A stretch of 64,000 bases of DNA from contig JBITNC010000001.1 in assembly GCA_050084985.1 (NCBI GenBank), positions 210,986,001 to 211,050,000 on the forward strand, written 5' to 3'. The first letter of the stretch is position 1, and each line of letters starts with the position of its first letter. This DNA is from Nageia nagi (Eukaryota; Pinophyta). Below, piece after piece: positions 22,829-36,213 of the stretch. Made by a program: the position numbers and the translations under genes. The notes beneath the pieces were generated by a model. The model searched no databases. It was not told the origin of the DNA and saw nothing but the letters and a program-made list of their open reading frames with translations.

Positions 22829-23958
22829 ATCACTATCAAGCATAAGTTTTCCATTCCAATTATTGATTGCTTGTTGGATGAATTACATGGAGAACAATTC
22901 TTCATCAAATTGGAGCTTCGCTTCGGATGCTATCAAATTTGAATGCACCCCAAAGGTCACTTTTTTGAACATATAAAGGTCATTATGAGTTCTCGATGAT
23001 GCCATTTGGTCTCACAAATGCATCATCAACTTTCCAAAATCTCATGAATCATGTGGTAAGGCCTTACCTAAGAAAGTTTGTCTTGGTGTTAGTTTGGCAT
23101 TATGATATACAATAATTCTTGGAAAGGCCATCTTCAACTTATAAGGTTGGTGTTACAATTACTCATAAGGTTGGTCTTTTCAGTTGAGCAACAAAAATGG
23201 GTCACCAAACTCCTTGGCTATGACTATTATAGAAAAGGGATAGATAATTTGGTAGTTGAAGCCTTATTGAGGCTTCTTGAAGACATAAACACAATCTTCC
23301 TCTTCTCCTTACTTCACAAAGATTGGGTTGAAGAAATTAAAAAGGTATTGCATCAAGATCCCCATATTTCCAAAATCATTCAAGAGTTAGAGGTTGATTC
23401 CACATCACACACACATTACTCTTGGCATGGAGGATTGCTACAATATAAACATCAATTGGTCATCCTAGCCGAATTTGACATTCCAGGCTATCTGCTCACC
23501 CACCAGTGGACATTTTTGGATTTTTGTGCACATATGCATGGTGAAATGAGTTTTTTTCTAGGAACGAATGAATAAATCTATTAAGGATTTTGTCGACACC
23601 TATGATACTTGCCAATGTCACAACGAAGAAACAATTCAAACACATGGCCTCCTTCAACCCCTTTTGATCATTGAGATTCCTAGGGAGGACATCAAAATGG
23701 ACTGTACGGAAGGGCTTCCTCATTTTGCAGGTAAATCTGTAATTCTGGTTTTGGCTGATAGGCTCACCAAGTATGCACATTTTTGTGCATTGGCTTATCC
23801 TTACATGGTCACCAATGTAGCCCACATCTTCCTGGAACACATTTTCAAATTGCACGGTATGCCAAAATCTATCATCAATGATCGAGATCCCATGTTCATG
23901 AGCAAGTTTTGGATACAACTCTTTAAATTGCAAGGGTTCCAACTGAAGAACAACTTTG

Positions 23959-24462
23959 AGAGTTATAACAAGACCAAATAACCCAAATACAATTAATGGA
24001 GCTTACATAAACTGAAACAGGATTATAATATGAGAATAACAGAGCTTTCAAATAACATTAATGGAGTTCTCAAATACAGTAACAGTCCCAAATAACAGCT
24101 GGGTACTCAAAGCTCACATACAACTAAGCTAAAAGGAAAAACACACAACTCAGCATAACTATGTTACAATCCTCTAGAATAAAACCTAATTACAGTTCTA
24201 ACCTACAAGATTTGTGAGCAATCATTACAAAAAGAGCAAGAAATAATGCCAATAATCTTCACAAATGAATCTTCTGATGAAATGCGGTGGCATTTAGGAA
24301 GCTGCCCATAAACGTCATATCGTTTGAGAAACATTGTGGCGATTTCGGAATGTGGCAACATTTGATATCAAAATGCTCATGAGTGATGTTTTTGGTCAGA
24401 AAAATCACAAAGATGACACATTGAGGTTGGATCTTCAAGTGAAATGTGCTCAATTCTCAACA
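23959..24462. mobile_element. Unclassified 504-bp insertion in integrase
   Basis: The chromovirus integrase is interrupted exactly here. AACTTTG is present on both sides (23952-23958 and 24463-24469), consistent with a 7-bp target duplication, and the frame continues with FAYHP after it. The insert has no coding frame, no TG...CA ends, and only weak resemblance between its ends (GAGAGTTATAA against TTGAGAATTGA). It could be a small non-autonomous DNA element or a SINE; neither is proven. Confidence 0.55.
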
Positions 24463-25241
24463 AACTTTGCATACCATCCCTAGGCAAATGTGCAAAACAA
24501 AGCAATCAACAAAACCCTTGAGACATATTTTCATTGTTTTTCATTTGAGCAACGAATCTAAATTGAGTTGTTGGCTTCCATTTAGTTGAATGGTGGTATA
24601 ACACATCTTGACACTCTTTTAGCAGAATGACACCGTATAAAGCATTGCATAGCCAACCATGGTCGTCTTTGACTTCTTACCTACAAAATTGGATGAAGAA
24701 GGGTCCACATTGTTGAGATCGGTGGCCATCATCAATTGATTTTAATAGGTGACATGGTTTACCTTCATCTTCAACTCTACAAGCAAACTAAACTTTAAAC
24801 CAAAGCAAAGGGTCCATACACTTTGGAGTAAGTGACATGGTTTTCTTTTATCTTCAACCCTACAAGCAAACCTTAGTTAAACTAAAGGATCATCAAAAGT
24901 TAGCACCCAGGTTCAATGGGCCTTATCGTGTTTTACATATTGGATAGGTTGCCTATAGATTGAAGCTGCCACCAACTTCCAGTTTTCACCCAATGTTCCA
25001 TGTCTCCTGTATTAAACAAGTGCTGGGGGAACATATTCTGAATAAGGGTCCATATTGTTGAGATTGGTGGCCATCATCAACAAGCGCAATTGCCAACTCC
25101 GTTCACAGACAATCATCAAAGTCTTGGTTCAATGGTAGGGTCTCCAATTAGAGGATGCCACTTGGGAGTCACTACGTACTTTCCAACAACAATTTCCAGA
25201 TTTCAATAGTTGAGAACAAAGCTTCTCTAAGGGGGATGGCA

Positions 25242-25705
25242 TGTTACACATCCATCATGGACCCACATGATAACTCATTGTAATGTGGCGTAAATTGAAG
25301 ATAGAATATTGTGTTGTGGCGCATATTGAAGATGGAATATTGTGATGTGGCATGTGCGTAGAATATTATATGGCGTCATAGAATATTGTGTAAGGAATAT
25401 AGGCATGTGTCCAAAATAATTGTAAGAGGAATAATGTTAATGAAAGGTCATTGTAATCTATAAACGAGAGGCACAAAAGAAACCAAAATGTAAGTTTGAG
25501 TATTGTATTGCATTTCTGCTGCATAGGAGGTTGCCCTCATAAAGAGGCCTGCGATATTGAGTAACAAATATCTCTTCCCATTCTTTTCATGTCTCTTTTT
25601 CCACTATTTACCTTTTGTCAATTATATACTACATAACTGTTCTTTTTGTCATGCTAATCTGTTTCATGTGCATAAAATTGATAATCACAATGGAATATAA
25701 AATCA
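25242..25705 (+). mobile_element. Chromovirus 3' LTR
   Basis: The LTR starts TGTTACACATCC after the polypurine tract CTAAGGGGGATGGCA and matches 20576-21016 closely. Landmarks are repeated AGAATATTGTG motifs, CTATAAACGAGAGGC and TTTACCTTTTGTC. The right border is approximate, at the CA where similarity to the first copy is lost. Confidence 0.75.
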
Positions 25706-26335
25706 ATTTGTGTTGATTTGCTTCAATCACACCTATAGCCGAAATCCCATCCATAGGTGCCAATAAGCCAAATCACTTAGCTGTCTACATTATTTTTTTA
25801 TAGTAGAAGCATTAGAAAGTGGTGGATCCTTAGCATCAGCTTGAACCTCAAGTATGCCCTCCAACTTCGAGGATTTGTTACTAGTTGCAGCTGTTGCATG
25901 TGTGACTTTGTTGCTCATTCCATCCCATCATGGTCTATTGCATTGTGTGACTCTGTTCCCTCCACTTGTTTGGTGGGAAGGTAAAGATTGTACTCACAAA
26001 TACAAGATCATTAGCATGCTCCCGGGTCTTGTGTGTTCTCTCAAATAATGACCAGTTGTGTTCACACCTAGAAGTTTTACAAGGTTGACACAGTACGGAT
26101 TGCTAGACTCTAAGATTTGGTTTCCGAGCATTGTAATCTTCCCACCACAAATTTGCAAAAAAATCACATATTAGAAACTCAATCTAGATTTTAAATTATC
26201 TAAAGTGTATAAAGACCCTACTTTTATTGAATTTTAAAGATTACCTGGCTGCAAGGTCATCCTTGACCGAGTATGAAAAATAAAAAAATCCCTCGGCTTG
26301 TCTCTTTTGTAGATCTGCAACTCATCAGGGATTAG

Positions 26336-26410
26336 ATCTTTAATGTGATCATTTTTAATCTTTTGGGAGATTTCATCTTTAATGTGATCATTTTTCATCT
26401 TTTGGGAGAT
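26336..26410. repeat. Two tandem copies of a 39-bp unit
   Basis: ATCTTTAATGTGATCATTTT begins at 26336 and again at 26375; the copies differ by only a few bases. On the minus strand the unit is a multiple of three and repeats a KNDHIKD peptide in a 116-codon frame (26234-26584), but that frame has no family match and is not called a gene. Confidence 0.85.
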
Positions 26411-28682
26411 GCCAACTAACTTAAAGAAAAACATTGATCCACTTGAAACTACTAAGAACTTGATGAGTGTGTGATTGCTTGCATTTGCCCATCCATTGGA
26501 TAAAATGTTCCATCCATGTTTGCAGCAAACCACTTTTTGCTCCTTTACTACGATGTGTGTGTGAGCAACAACATCCTTAAGCAAAGGACCACTAAAATCC
26601 TATGTAGTAGGGGGTTTCATCTGTCCTAAGTGTAGTGAATGCTGTTACCATGGCTTCCTAATAAAGACTATTTACAACATTAAAGGAATGTTGCAATAGT
26701 ATCAAAAGTTTTCACCTACAACTTGGGCTGCATTGGTCTTTTCTTTCTCATATGTTGTTTCAAGGGAAGATTGCGCCTCTTCATGAGGAACAAAGTAACC
26801 TTTTGCTGTATTGTTTATGTTCACATTATGACCATCTGAAGATTGAATGCGTGGGCCAAAGATGGACTCTGATGGCAGTATTGACTTATGGGGTCTGTAT
26901 TCGTCATAAAGTTGTAGTTGGTTGCAAAGTATGGCTAATTCAAAATTTCTTCTCTTCCATATAGAGTAGCAGAGCCAAGATATATCACCCAGATCTGAAA
27001 ATCACAATGAGATCTAAAACATAGGAACTTTGAAAATATGTCCCCATTGTTTTGCAACAGAAACTCAAAATGAAGTGACCAAGAATTCCAAAAGAAGATT
27101 CACATTACAAAAGTAACTCTCAGAAAAACATCAGAATTACTGTCATCCCTATTTAAAGTCTCATGTTTTTTTGCAACTAACTAGCTGTGCTTATCGCCAT
27201 GTATGATTTGTTGGTACATAAATATTTCTTCATTAACAATAACAAAAAAACTGTTTATAGGTATCAATGTTTTATATTTCATAAATTCCTCAAACTCAAT
27301 AAATTCATTCTTAGATCTTCATTGGTGAGCAATGACTTGCTGGTATGACTTACTGTTTTGTTATGATAGGGAGTGGAAGGTTGGATCTCTGATTAGTACA
27401 TTTCCAACTATACTTGACTAGTGGTTTATTTTTAAAAAATGAAATATTTGTCATTTAGGTGGCAAGTATGCTGGTATCTATTTATAACTTTTGGGTGAAT
27501 GTCCCTATATTGAAGCAAACTTGATCAGCAGTTTATATTCTCTGTGCCCTTGTACCCTTGCTAAGGGAAACCTCGGTGTACCTGCTGAGTACAAAGTTCA
27601 AACAAAAATAATCTAGATATTTTTTCATTCCGTGCATTTTTCTATCACTACCACGTAAGATGTTAGAGAGACATTTAAGAGCTAATGGTTCAGTCTCCTT
27701 CAAAATATAGTTTTAAACTATTATATAACTACATTTAGTTAGTACAATCTTTATTATTCAATTTTTCAATCCCAGTTTTTGTTGTGAACTGTACAACATC
27801 TCATTGATCTGGGAATTTTGATTATTTATTACTCGATTCAATTTTCCAATTCATGGTCTCAAACGATTAGAACTTGTAGTAAGCCCATATTGAGCCAATT
27901 TGTCATAATTGTTTGAAAATATTGGAAAATTGCTGAACATAAATAATAGTTATTCCTTGTTTTTGTACTAGCAATGTCCAGTGAACATAAATATAGTTAT
28001 TCTTTGTTTTTGTACTATGCAATATCCTGTTGAATATGAGGATTCATTCTTGTTTCTTGTATAGGAGAATTAATAATATCAAATGTCCTCTAAATGGTTT
28101 GGTTCTTCACTGAACCAAGATTCTTTTTTTTCTACGACAATCATTCTGCATTGTCAGTGTAAGCACCTCAACATTGTGATAGTCTGAAGGAAGAAATTTA
28201 TGTCATGGATAGTGATTGATTGACTGATCAATGTGTTTCATTGCCTTTGTTCAGCCAGGAACTTGTTCCCATTAGTATACAAAAGAAAAAAAATTAGTTG
28301 TGAATGCTTTTAAATTTTGCAGTTATAGAGTTGAGTATAATCATAGAAAACAAACTATAGGTCTTTCAAATGTATGTATGTATTTACGAATGTATGTCAA
28401 TATTTATGGAAATGATGCTATCTGAGGTTTTAACTTCTCGGATCAATGGGTTTCATTGCCTTCATCTTCGGCCGGGAAAAAGTTCCCTAAAGTAAACAAA
28501 ATAAAAACATTAATTGGTAATGCTTCTAAATTTTGTAATTATGGAGTTGAGACTAATCATAGAAAACAAATGTGAGGTCTTTCGTAACTCTAGAACCTAT
28601 CCTGAAGGTGAATTGAGAACATTCTTGGTATGTCTATGTGGACACGTTTATTAATTGAAAGCATTCTTGGCATAATGTACAT

Positions 28683-28859
28683 ATCAGCCAATTTAAAACC
28701 CACTCATATGAGAAAATCAAGCTGTAAATAAAACATGGTAAATCAGCCAATTTAAATCCCACTCATACGAGAAAATCAAGCTGTAAATAAAACATTGTAA
28801 ATCAGCCAATTTAAATCCCACTCATACGAGAAAATCAAGCTGTAAATGAAACATGGTAA
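28683..28859. repeat. Three tandem copies of a 59-bp unit
   Basis: Units begin ATCAGCCAATTTAAA at 28683, 28742 and 28801. Copies two and three differ at two positions only; copy one differs at a few more. Each contains ACTCATACGAGAAAATC. The 59-bp step excludes a coding repeat. Confidence 0.92.
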
Positions 28860-31800
28860 TGGAAAGTTTAGGTATAGTCAGTTAGCTGTAAAAGCCTCAA
28901 GATCAAGGGAATTCATTTTCACATATCTCAATTAAAGGAATTTACGTTCTCTTGCTCTTCATTAAAGAGAAACATTTTTGTTTAGCTTAATATGTATGTC
29001 AACAAAGAGAAGCCTATAATAGAATGCTTTTTCTTGTGATTAGCATTTTATTGCATTTTCTATTAAGTTAAATTAAGAATTAATTAGTTAAGATAGAATT
29101 ACACTTTTTTGGATTTGGAATTGAAAATTTGATAGTAATATAAATTGTTTCTTTTGAATTGCATGTCTCTTAGAAAAGCTTTTCAATTTATCATAAGAAA
29201 TAACAATGAAATTCTTGGTATCTTAGCTTTGCAATGATGGTCTCATATGATTTATAAGCATGGCGAAAAAGATGATTTCAAGCCTTGCTAGCTTGTTTTG
29301 AAGAGAATACTGGATTATAAAGATAGTCAATTATTTGAACTGCTTTTGATGTATTTTTATATACCTCGCAAAAAAAATAAGATGTACATATTAGTTGTTC
29401 TTATATTTGATATTAGAATATATTTTATTGAAGTTCTTTTTAATTAATAAAATCATTTTATATATTAAAATTAAAATTTTGAATAAATCAAAAATCAATT
29501 TTAGGTGTACAATTTGTCATCTTTGAAGATGTTGTGGTAGGAACCACTATCACATTTTCAAAGTGAGAAAATAAAATATGTTACCTAGTTTAAAGCTAAA
29601 TCTTGCTGAAAAAGACGTCATGTTAGTGGAGGTTTATTGTAACTTTTGTCTGGTTTGATCTACTAAAATCAATCGAATTAATATAAATAAATTTGATTTA
29701 AGTAAGGTCAATCTACACCTTGAATTGAGATGGGTGAAGCCCTTGTTTACCATGTAAGGTCTTGATCACATATGTTTGTGAGGAAAATAATGTAACATAG
29801 CAAATAAATGAAATTGATAAATTATATGTTGTTTTAACCTTTTGGTTGGGTGAATAATGTTGATTAGTTGTAGATCTCCATAATAATAACTTTAGAATGC
29901 TTTGAAATTTTTTTGTAGCTTTTGTGGTATTGAAATAACTTATAGCAACATAGTATTGCTTTTTTTTCTTCATCCAAATGGAAGAATATAAGGTTAATTT
30001 TATAGTGCCATAAGACCATGTTGATTGGGCAACCCATTTGTGGTTATTGGCTTTAGTCAAGGTGGGTGGGTGAGGAGTGGTGGCAAGGTTGATGTAAGGA
30101 GTGATGGTGATTGGATTAAATGGCAAGGTTGATTAGGCTAATAAGGAGAGAAGTAGGTGAGTTAAAAGGTGCCCTAACACAAAAACTAAAATATGACAAA
30201 ATTGAAGTTGGTAAAGATGTGGTTGATTCAAAATTGACAACTTTGAATTTTATGTTAAGGGAAAATGCAATATGTATTTTGAAAATGTCCATATGTTTTT
30301 GAAATGCTTAGGTCTTTTTCCCTAAAGTCAAATGTATTTTAAACCCAATGGTTTCTAGGGCCTATCAATATTTGTCAAAAATAAATGTGCATGCACTTTT
30401 TGAAGTGCTTAGGCTTTTTAGCCCCAAGTCAAACAAGGTTGACTTAAAGGGTTGATCAAGCATGGATGGGATGAACTAAGACTTTGAAAATATTACAATG
30501 AAGGGATGATGCTTTTTAGTGTCCTTTAAACTTAATGGTTTGTAGGACCTATCAACATTCATCCCTAGATATATATATATTATTTGTGTATTGCATGATT
30601 GTTTCTAATAATATTAAGACTCAATAATAAAATTGCCATGATTATTTTGGTTGGTGGATTAAGTTGTAATTAAGCAAGACATCTTCTATGCCATTTCTAT
30701 TATAAAATTTACATTCTTTTATCCCATGTTTTAGTTATCGACCATCTACCTATTTCATTATATAGTTTGTGAACTTTTTCTTAATTTTTGGATCACAAGT
30801 TTCTTTTTAAGATTGATAATCTTATATGGATAGGATGGATGCTTAAATTTTGGGTTGTTGATATCTTTATAAAAGGTTAGTTTTCTTTTAGTTTTGGTAT
30901 TATCATCATTTCAATTTTTTTCATTATTGAATTTGCAATATGTAATTTTAATTTGTTGTTATGTAAAAAGCTTATATTATTTAGAATACTTCCAAAATCA
31001 AACCATTTATTTTTAGGCAACCTTTTTTAAGATGATGGGTTAAGCAAGTTGGATGGGCAATCAGAGGAAGTCTATTATGATATAACTTTGTTAGTTTACT
31101 ATTGTATAAGATGTCTTTTTAAAGTTTTGCTTTCAATAGAGTATACCAACGTCCATGAGGATATGCTATTGTGTGTTATTTTTAATTTTGAAGTTATAAA
31201 TAATGAATTGTTTTTTTGATGTACTTAATTTTATTCAATATTTTTCAAGAAATGCTTCCACCCCAAACATTACAACCATAGAGGATTATTGGAGTTATGT
31301 GACATGAGAAAATAATTTTCTTTTTGTATCCATTTCAAAATTTGACATTTTTATAAATGTTTTCCAACTCGTAAAGGGCCTTTCGTTCAAGAAAAGTTTC
31401 TTTTTCAACATTTAGATCATAATTTAGTTTGTAAATAATATCAATACCTAAGGATTTGAAATAATGAATCACCTTTAAGGTTGATTATTAAAGAGGATTG
31501 TAGGGTGAAGCATCTTTTGAGATTTAATATTCACAATTTTGGTTTTGTTTTTGTGAATTATTAAATTAGATATATTGTAGAATGTTTTAAGGATATTTAA
31601 TTGCTTTTGTGTGTTTAGAATTTGTAATCACACTGATATATTCCATTAACAAATACAAGTATTTATAGAAACATTCTACAACTTACTTGGTTGTCTTAAC
31701 TCTCAACAAGCAACTCACAAAATATTCACAGACAAACAACCAAACACATTCTTCCTATGACAAACTGTATGATATAACTTTAGATTTGTCATTAAACAAA

Positions 31801-33236
31801 CATCACATCTTTGAATAGGTACTGGCATGGGCTCATTAACTAAACACCATCATATTCAACGATAATGGGCTCACTTATCTTCCAACATTCTTCAGCGGTA
31901 ATGGACTCATCGAAATCCTCATATGGCAATATTCACATCCCCATCATGTCGTGTGGTAATGATTGACATCTACCACAACATCCAACCAACAAAAAAGTAA
32001 GTTTTGGAATCTCCTCCTTTAAGACTAAAACATTTATCGAAGGCTTATGATAGCCTTCCATCACAACAAACATCCAAACAATGGTTGGGGACCAAGCACA
32101 TACAACCAAGATTGATGGCAATTTTCTTTCAACCTTCTTTACAAGCTTTTGGCAACTTGCAACAAAAACTCCAATATTCAAGCTGATGGCAACTCACTTC
32201 AACTAGGCTTATGGTAGCCTTCAAAACTTCATAATACAAATTTCTAGCAACCTGCAATACATGTGTGAATGGGGAGAAACACATCCCTCACACTTATAAC
32301 TTTCTTCATGAATGTTCTTAAGCATCCTTATGGTAATCTCCTCATCTTACCAGATTGCATGGATCACAAGTCCCTGCAACTGCCAAATGTAATAGAGCAA
32401 AATACTGGATACAAGGTTCACTCCTGTCGATTGTAGGTAAAGCTTCTATGGAGAAATCTTTCAAGCCAAATGAATGTCACTTGATTTGCCATTGAGTAGT
32501 GTCATAAGATTAGCCTTCTATGGATTGGGTATCAAGGTTTCCTTAAGATTGGGTCAAAGCCTTTAGGTTGACTTTCCTTTCGTACTCGGTTAGAGCCATT
32601 AGGTTGCCTTCTTCTTTTTGGTGAACCATTGTAACATCATTATAACACTACAATTTCTCCACTTCTCTGTCTCTTTTATTTTTAAAACAAATAATAATAA
32701 ATAAATTTCTCTAAAATCCTAAAAACCTCCATTACACCTTATGAGTGGAAGCAAGAAGTTGGGTCCACTTAAAAGAGGAAGTGTGGAGTGAAAATTCAAG
32801 GTCGAAAATGTCGAGATCATTTGGGCCTTCGATCCTAAGAGATATTGGGATCTTGATATGGGCTCGTCAATTGAAGCTATATTGAGATCCCAATATATTG
32901 TAGTTAAATATCATGATGCAGGCCGTAGAGCTCATTTTCTAGCTTCGTGGCTTGCACCTCCCAACCATTGCAAGAAGTAGACCTTGCCATTTCGAGATCT
33001 TGATTTCAGTGCTCTTACATCCAACTAGTGCCTTCAAATTCACCTTGCATTGTCCAAGTTAGTGCTTCTTTTGTCTTCTTGTTTTTTGTTGTTGTTAAAA
33101 TATCATATTTCTCGTAGTTTTGTTAAGATAAAATATTAGAATGAAAACTCTATTTCATTGAATATGCAATTTTACAAACTAAATCCATTTAGAAATCTTT
33201 GTAGATTGTTTTAAGATTGATTCAAAGTCCATCCAA

Positions 33237-33443
33237 CACCTCAAAAGCTCCTTAGAAGAGGGGATGCATAGTAAGAAGGGGACATTACAATATCCTTAGC
33301 TAAAGTTCACCCAAACACAAACTTCATATTCATAGTCAATCACATAGAAACACCTCAAAAGCTCCTTAGAAGAGGGGATGTATACTAAGAAGGGGACATT
33401 ACAATACCCTTAGCTAAAGTTCACCCAAACACAAACTTCATAT
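33237..33443. repeat. Two copies of a 93-bp segment, 114 bp apart
   Basis: CACCTCAAAAGCTCCTTAG starts at 33237 and at 33351. Both copies run through AGAAGGGGACATTACAAT and CAAACACAAACTTCATAT with few differences, and a 20-bp spacer separates them. GAAGAGGGGATG and AGAAGGGGACATT look like polypurine tracts, so this may be a retroelement edge. Confidence 0.85.
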
Positions 33444-35426
33444 CTTGTCATAAGATATTTGAAGTTCTCAACAGAAATCAAAGATCAAACAAATAGAAAT
33501 TTATAATGTAAAACTGAATAAATCATTTAAAGTTGTAAAAGGATACAAACTCCAAAACCTCAATTTTTACCAATATTGTTTTGTTCGTAAGAATTTCAGA
33601 AAATCCTTTAGTTTTCTTTTACTTGCTAGAAAAGTATAGATGTATAATTAGAAAAATATAGATGCATAACTCATTATGGTCAACATTGTTTTATTCATGG
33701 AAATTTGAGAAAATCATTTAATTCCAATATTCAATTGATAGTCCATATTATGCTAGTTGTTAAGAGAATGTGAAGGCTACAATTATGTATGCAATATTGC
33801 CAAAATAGAAACTTGGAGACCAACAACTGTAAACACAAGAATTAAAAGTGGCAATGAGGCCATAAGGTACTGCCTATCAAAACCAACAAGATACTCAAAT
33901 ATACAAGTAACTATCAATTTGAACACAAAAGCATAAAACTAAAATAAATAAAAAAGCAACAATCATTTTTAACTTCATTATCTAGTTTGCAATGTATTGG
34001 CTTAAGTGGGACACTTCCAGAGTCTAGATCAAGCATTTAGTAAAGTAATTTTTATCTTGCAAAACAAGCATCTTGATAGTCAAAGGTGTAAAAAGGATGA
34101 ACCAAGAAATTTAGTAACAAAACTATTCAAATATAAAATATATGATCACATGCATACAAAGCTAGTGACCAATAAATGATTATCCCATTGGTGATATTTT
34201 TTAAATTATAATAGGAATAGAAATCATTGAGAGAGTCTCTTTTCCTCTCTTGTAAACATTTCAACAACTAAAACTCATTGATGAACAAATAGGTTAGGGA
34301 GTCAACTTGTATTGTAACATGGGAATAAAGATGGAATAACATAGTCTTTTTCCTAAAATCGCAAAGACAGTTTATATTAAGTAATATCTTTGTTATGCCA
34401 AAATACACGTCCCTGTTAAGAAAATAATAAAGAAGGCTATTAATATACTAGATGTTGGTTTGAAGTAATAATTTAGTTTGGTTCTACCTTTTTTGAGAAT
34501 ACATAAAATTTTCGCATCCTAGTTTGATATTTTACATGCAAAAATGTTAACCATAAATAGGCCTAATAGGCACATTGATGGAAAACAAAATCACAAATAA
34601 GGCCATGCATAGTAATCCCTCCATCTATCTATTTGTGATTATCTTGTAATGTAAGAAACCAACTTAAGAGCTCAAATGGAAGAAACTTGTCAAGACAAAA
34701 AGGAATTCACATAATACACATTGCACATTCAAACTTGTTTAACGACACAATTCATACAAACCATACATATTTCACCTCATAATTCACAATGATCATAGAA
34801 AGGATATTCTATATTTGAGAAATATAAAAGAATTGAGCAAAGGACTTACTCAAATGGCATTCACCTTTAGCTTCCAATCTTCTTTGAGAGTGCAAAATTG
34901 GATTGACTATTTTGGATGATGCCCAATTTGCTTTTGTGACTTCTATCTCCTTTCACTTCAATCTCATAAAGCCATTAAAGATTGACCATAATAATAACTC
35001 TCTTTCCAAATCTAACAACCTTTTGCTCCCTTCTTCATTTTTGATAGGTTCTTAGATAACGCAAATTGTTGTCACCTTGCATACTTTTGAACATCACCTA
35101 TATGATACATAAATCCACCCATATACCTTTGAGTAGAAATAAATGTTGCCTTCATAATCTTCAAACCAATAGACATTGTAGAGAACTCACTTTACTTAGC
35201 ATTATCACATAATATTTGTTAAACTCTCCAAGTAATCAATTAAGCAATCATGTACCTATTGTATCAAGATACAATTGGGAGGGGGTTTTGTCAAATAGTA
35301 GAAAAAGTAGTGAACAGTCAATGTAGTGACCAATTAGGCAAAGATAACAATAGAAAATGGAGGAAAAATGAGAAGGAGCTACAAGCACAACTAAGCTTCA
35401 ACAAAATTGAGGCTCATCAATGTTTT

Positions 35427-35560
35427 TGCATTTTGAATTTTAAATGATAAACATGTCAACTTGGAGGGAGAAAAAAGAACTCCCCACCCAATGATAAACA
35501 TGTCAACTTGGAGGGAGCATTTTGAATTTTAAATGATAAACATCTCATGCTCTCTTTCTA
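35427..35560. repeat. Interleaved short direct repeats
   Basis: AATGATAAACATGTCAACTT followed by GGAGGGAG occurs twice (near 35442 and 35490), and CATTTTGAATTTTAAATGA occurs near 35427 and 35518. ACTCCCCACCC also occurs twice (35480 and 35571). The pattern suggests replication-slippage rearrangement. Confidence 0.75.
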
Positions 35561-36213
35561 GCATAACAATAACTCCCCACCCCATCATTGCACTTTGTAA
35601 ATACGATCATCTCAATAACATTGTGCATGTGTTTCATAATGTTTATAACATTGTACAGATTCCTTCATGTATGTCTATGTTTATAACATTATAACATTGA
35701 ATTTATTAGTGAAAAATGAAATAAAAATTTAGATTTATTTGTTTAACCTCCTTAATATTTTCCATTCCTAGTGTTGTTTGACTTAAAGAAATGATTTCTC
35801 ATTTGTGTTTGTCTATTATTGATTGGATTTGAAATGAGGTTTTATTTCTTCCATGCAACTTTGGCTTTAACCAATATTGTTGAATGAACATTTTAGTTAT
35901 TTGGTTTGAAACCTTAGTAGGATGATCCTTGATATGGTTATTTTAGATTTTTTCCATATGGTTATTTTAGATAAATAATACTGTTAGCCTAACTCCTAGA
36001 TTTTTGCTTTTCACTTTAGTGTATAGTAACTAACTTTGGTTTCAATTTAGGTCCTTTAGATTGGATATATATAACATACATGTCTTCTTAAATAACATGT
36101 GATATTTATTTATATATGCTAGTTTTCTAGTTAAACATGTGATATCCAATTTATAATGCAATTTGTTCTATTATTATCCAATTTAAATTGAGTTTATTTC
36201 TATTTCTATATTA

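Larger units (their letters stand above)
21216..25225 (+). pseudogene. Chromovirus (Ty3/gypsy) pol remnant, twice interrupted
   Basis: Segments in order: RT start GFIQPSLSPFFFLMLLVKKD (21216-21343); RT resumes after the solo LTR at 22834 ([34 protein letters not shown]) up to about 23160; a deletion removes RT end and most RNase H; then the RNase H tail EQQKWVTKLLGYDY; integrase DCTEGLPHFAGKSVILVLAD and DRLTKYAHF, GMPKSIINDRDPMF up to 23958; a 504-bp insertion; integrase end FAYHP (24465) where the expected catalytic Glu (QTE) reads QNK; KLAPRFNGPYRVLHIG (GPY/F module, 24890-24960); and a chromodomain end VLVQW, stop, GLQLEDATWE at 25110-25165. The chromodomain places it among chromoviruses. 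Gag and protease are absent. It is fully dead. Confidence 0.85.
25706..36213. other. Long gene-poor tract
   Basis: About 10.5 kb without any domain, LTR pair, or RNA gene I can recognise on either strand. Local tandem duplications at 26336, 28683, 33237 and 35437 are listed separately. The remainder may be old unrecognisable repeats or intron sequence. Confidence 0.5.

Noticed and set aside
29713-30302. Frames of 137 and 60 codons on opposite strands
   Set aside because: No family resemblance, no splice or start context, and composition like the surrounding non-coding DNA.
31933-32186. Overlapping frames on both strands near 32 kb
   Set aside because: Local repeated GGCTTATGRTAGCCTT and GATGGCAA motifs keep frames open by chance; no domain or family match.
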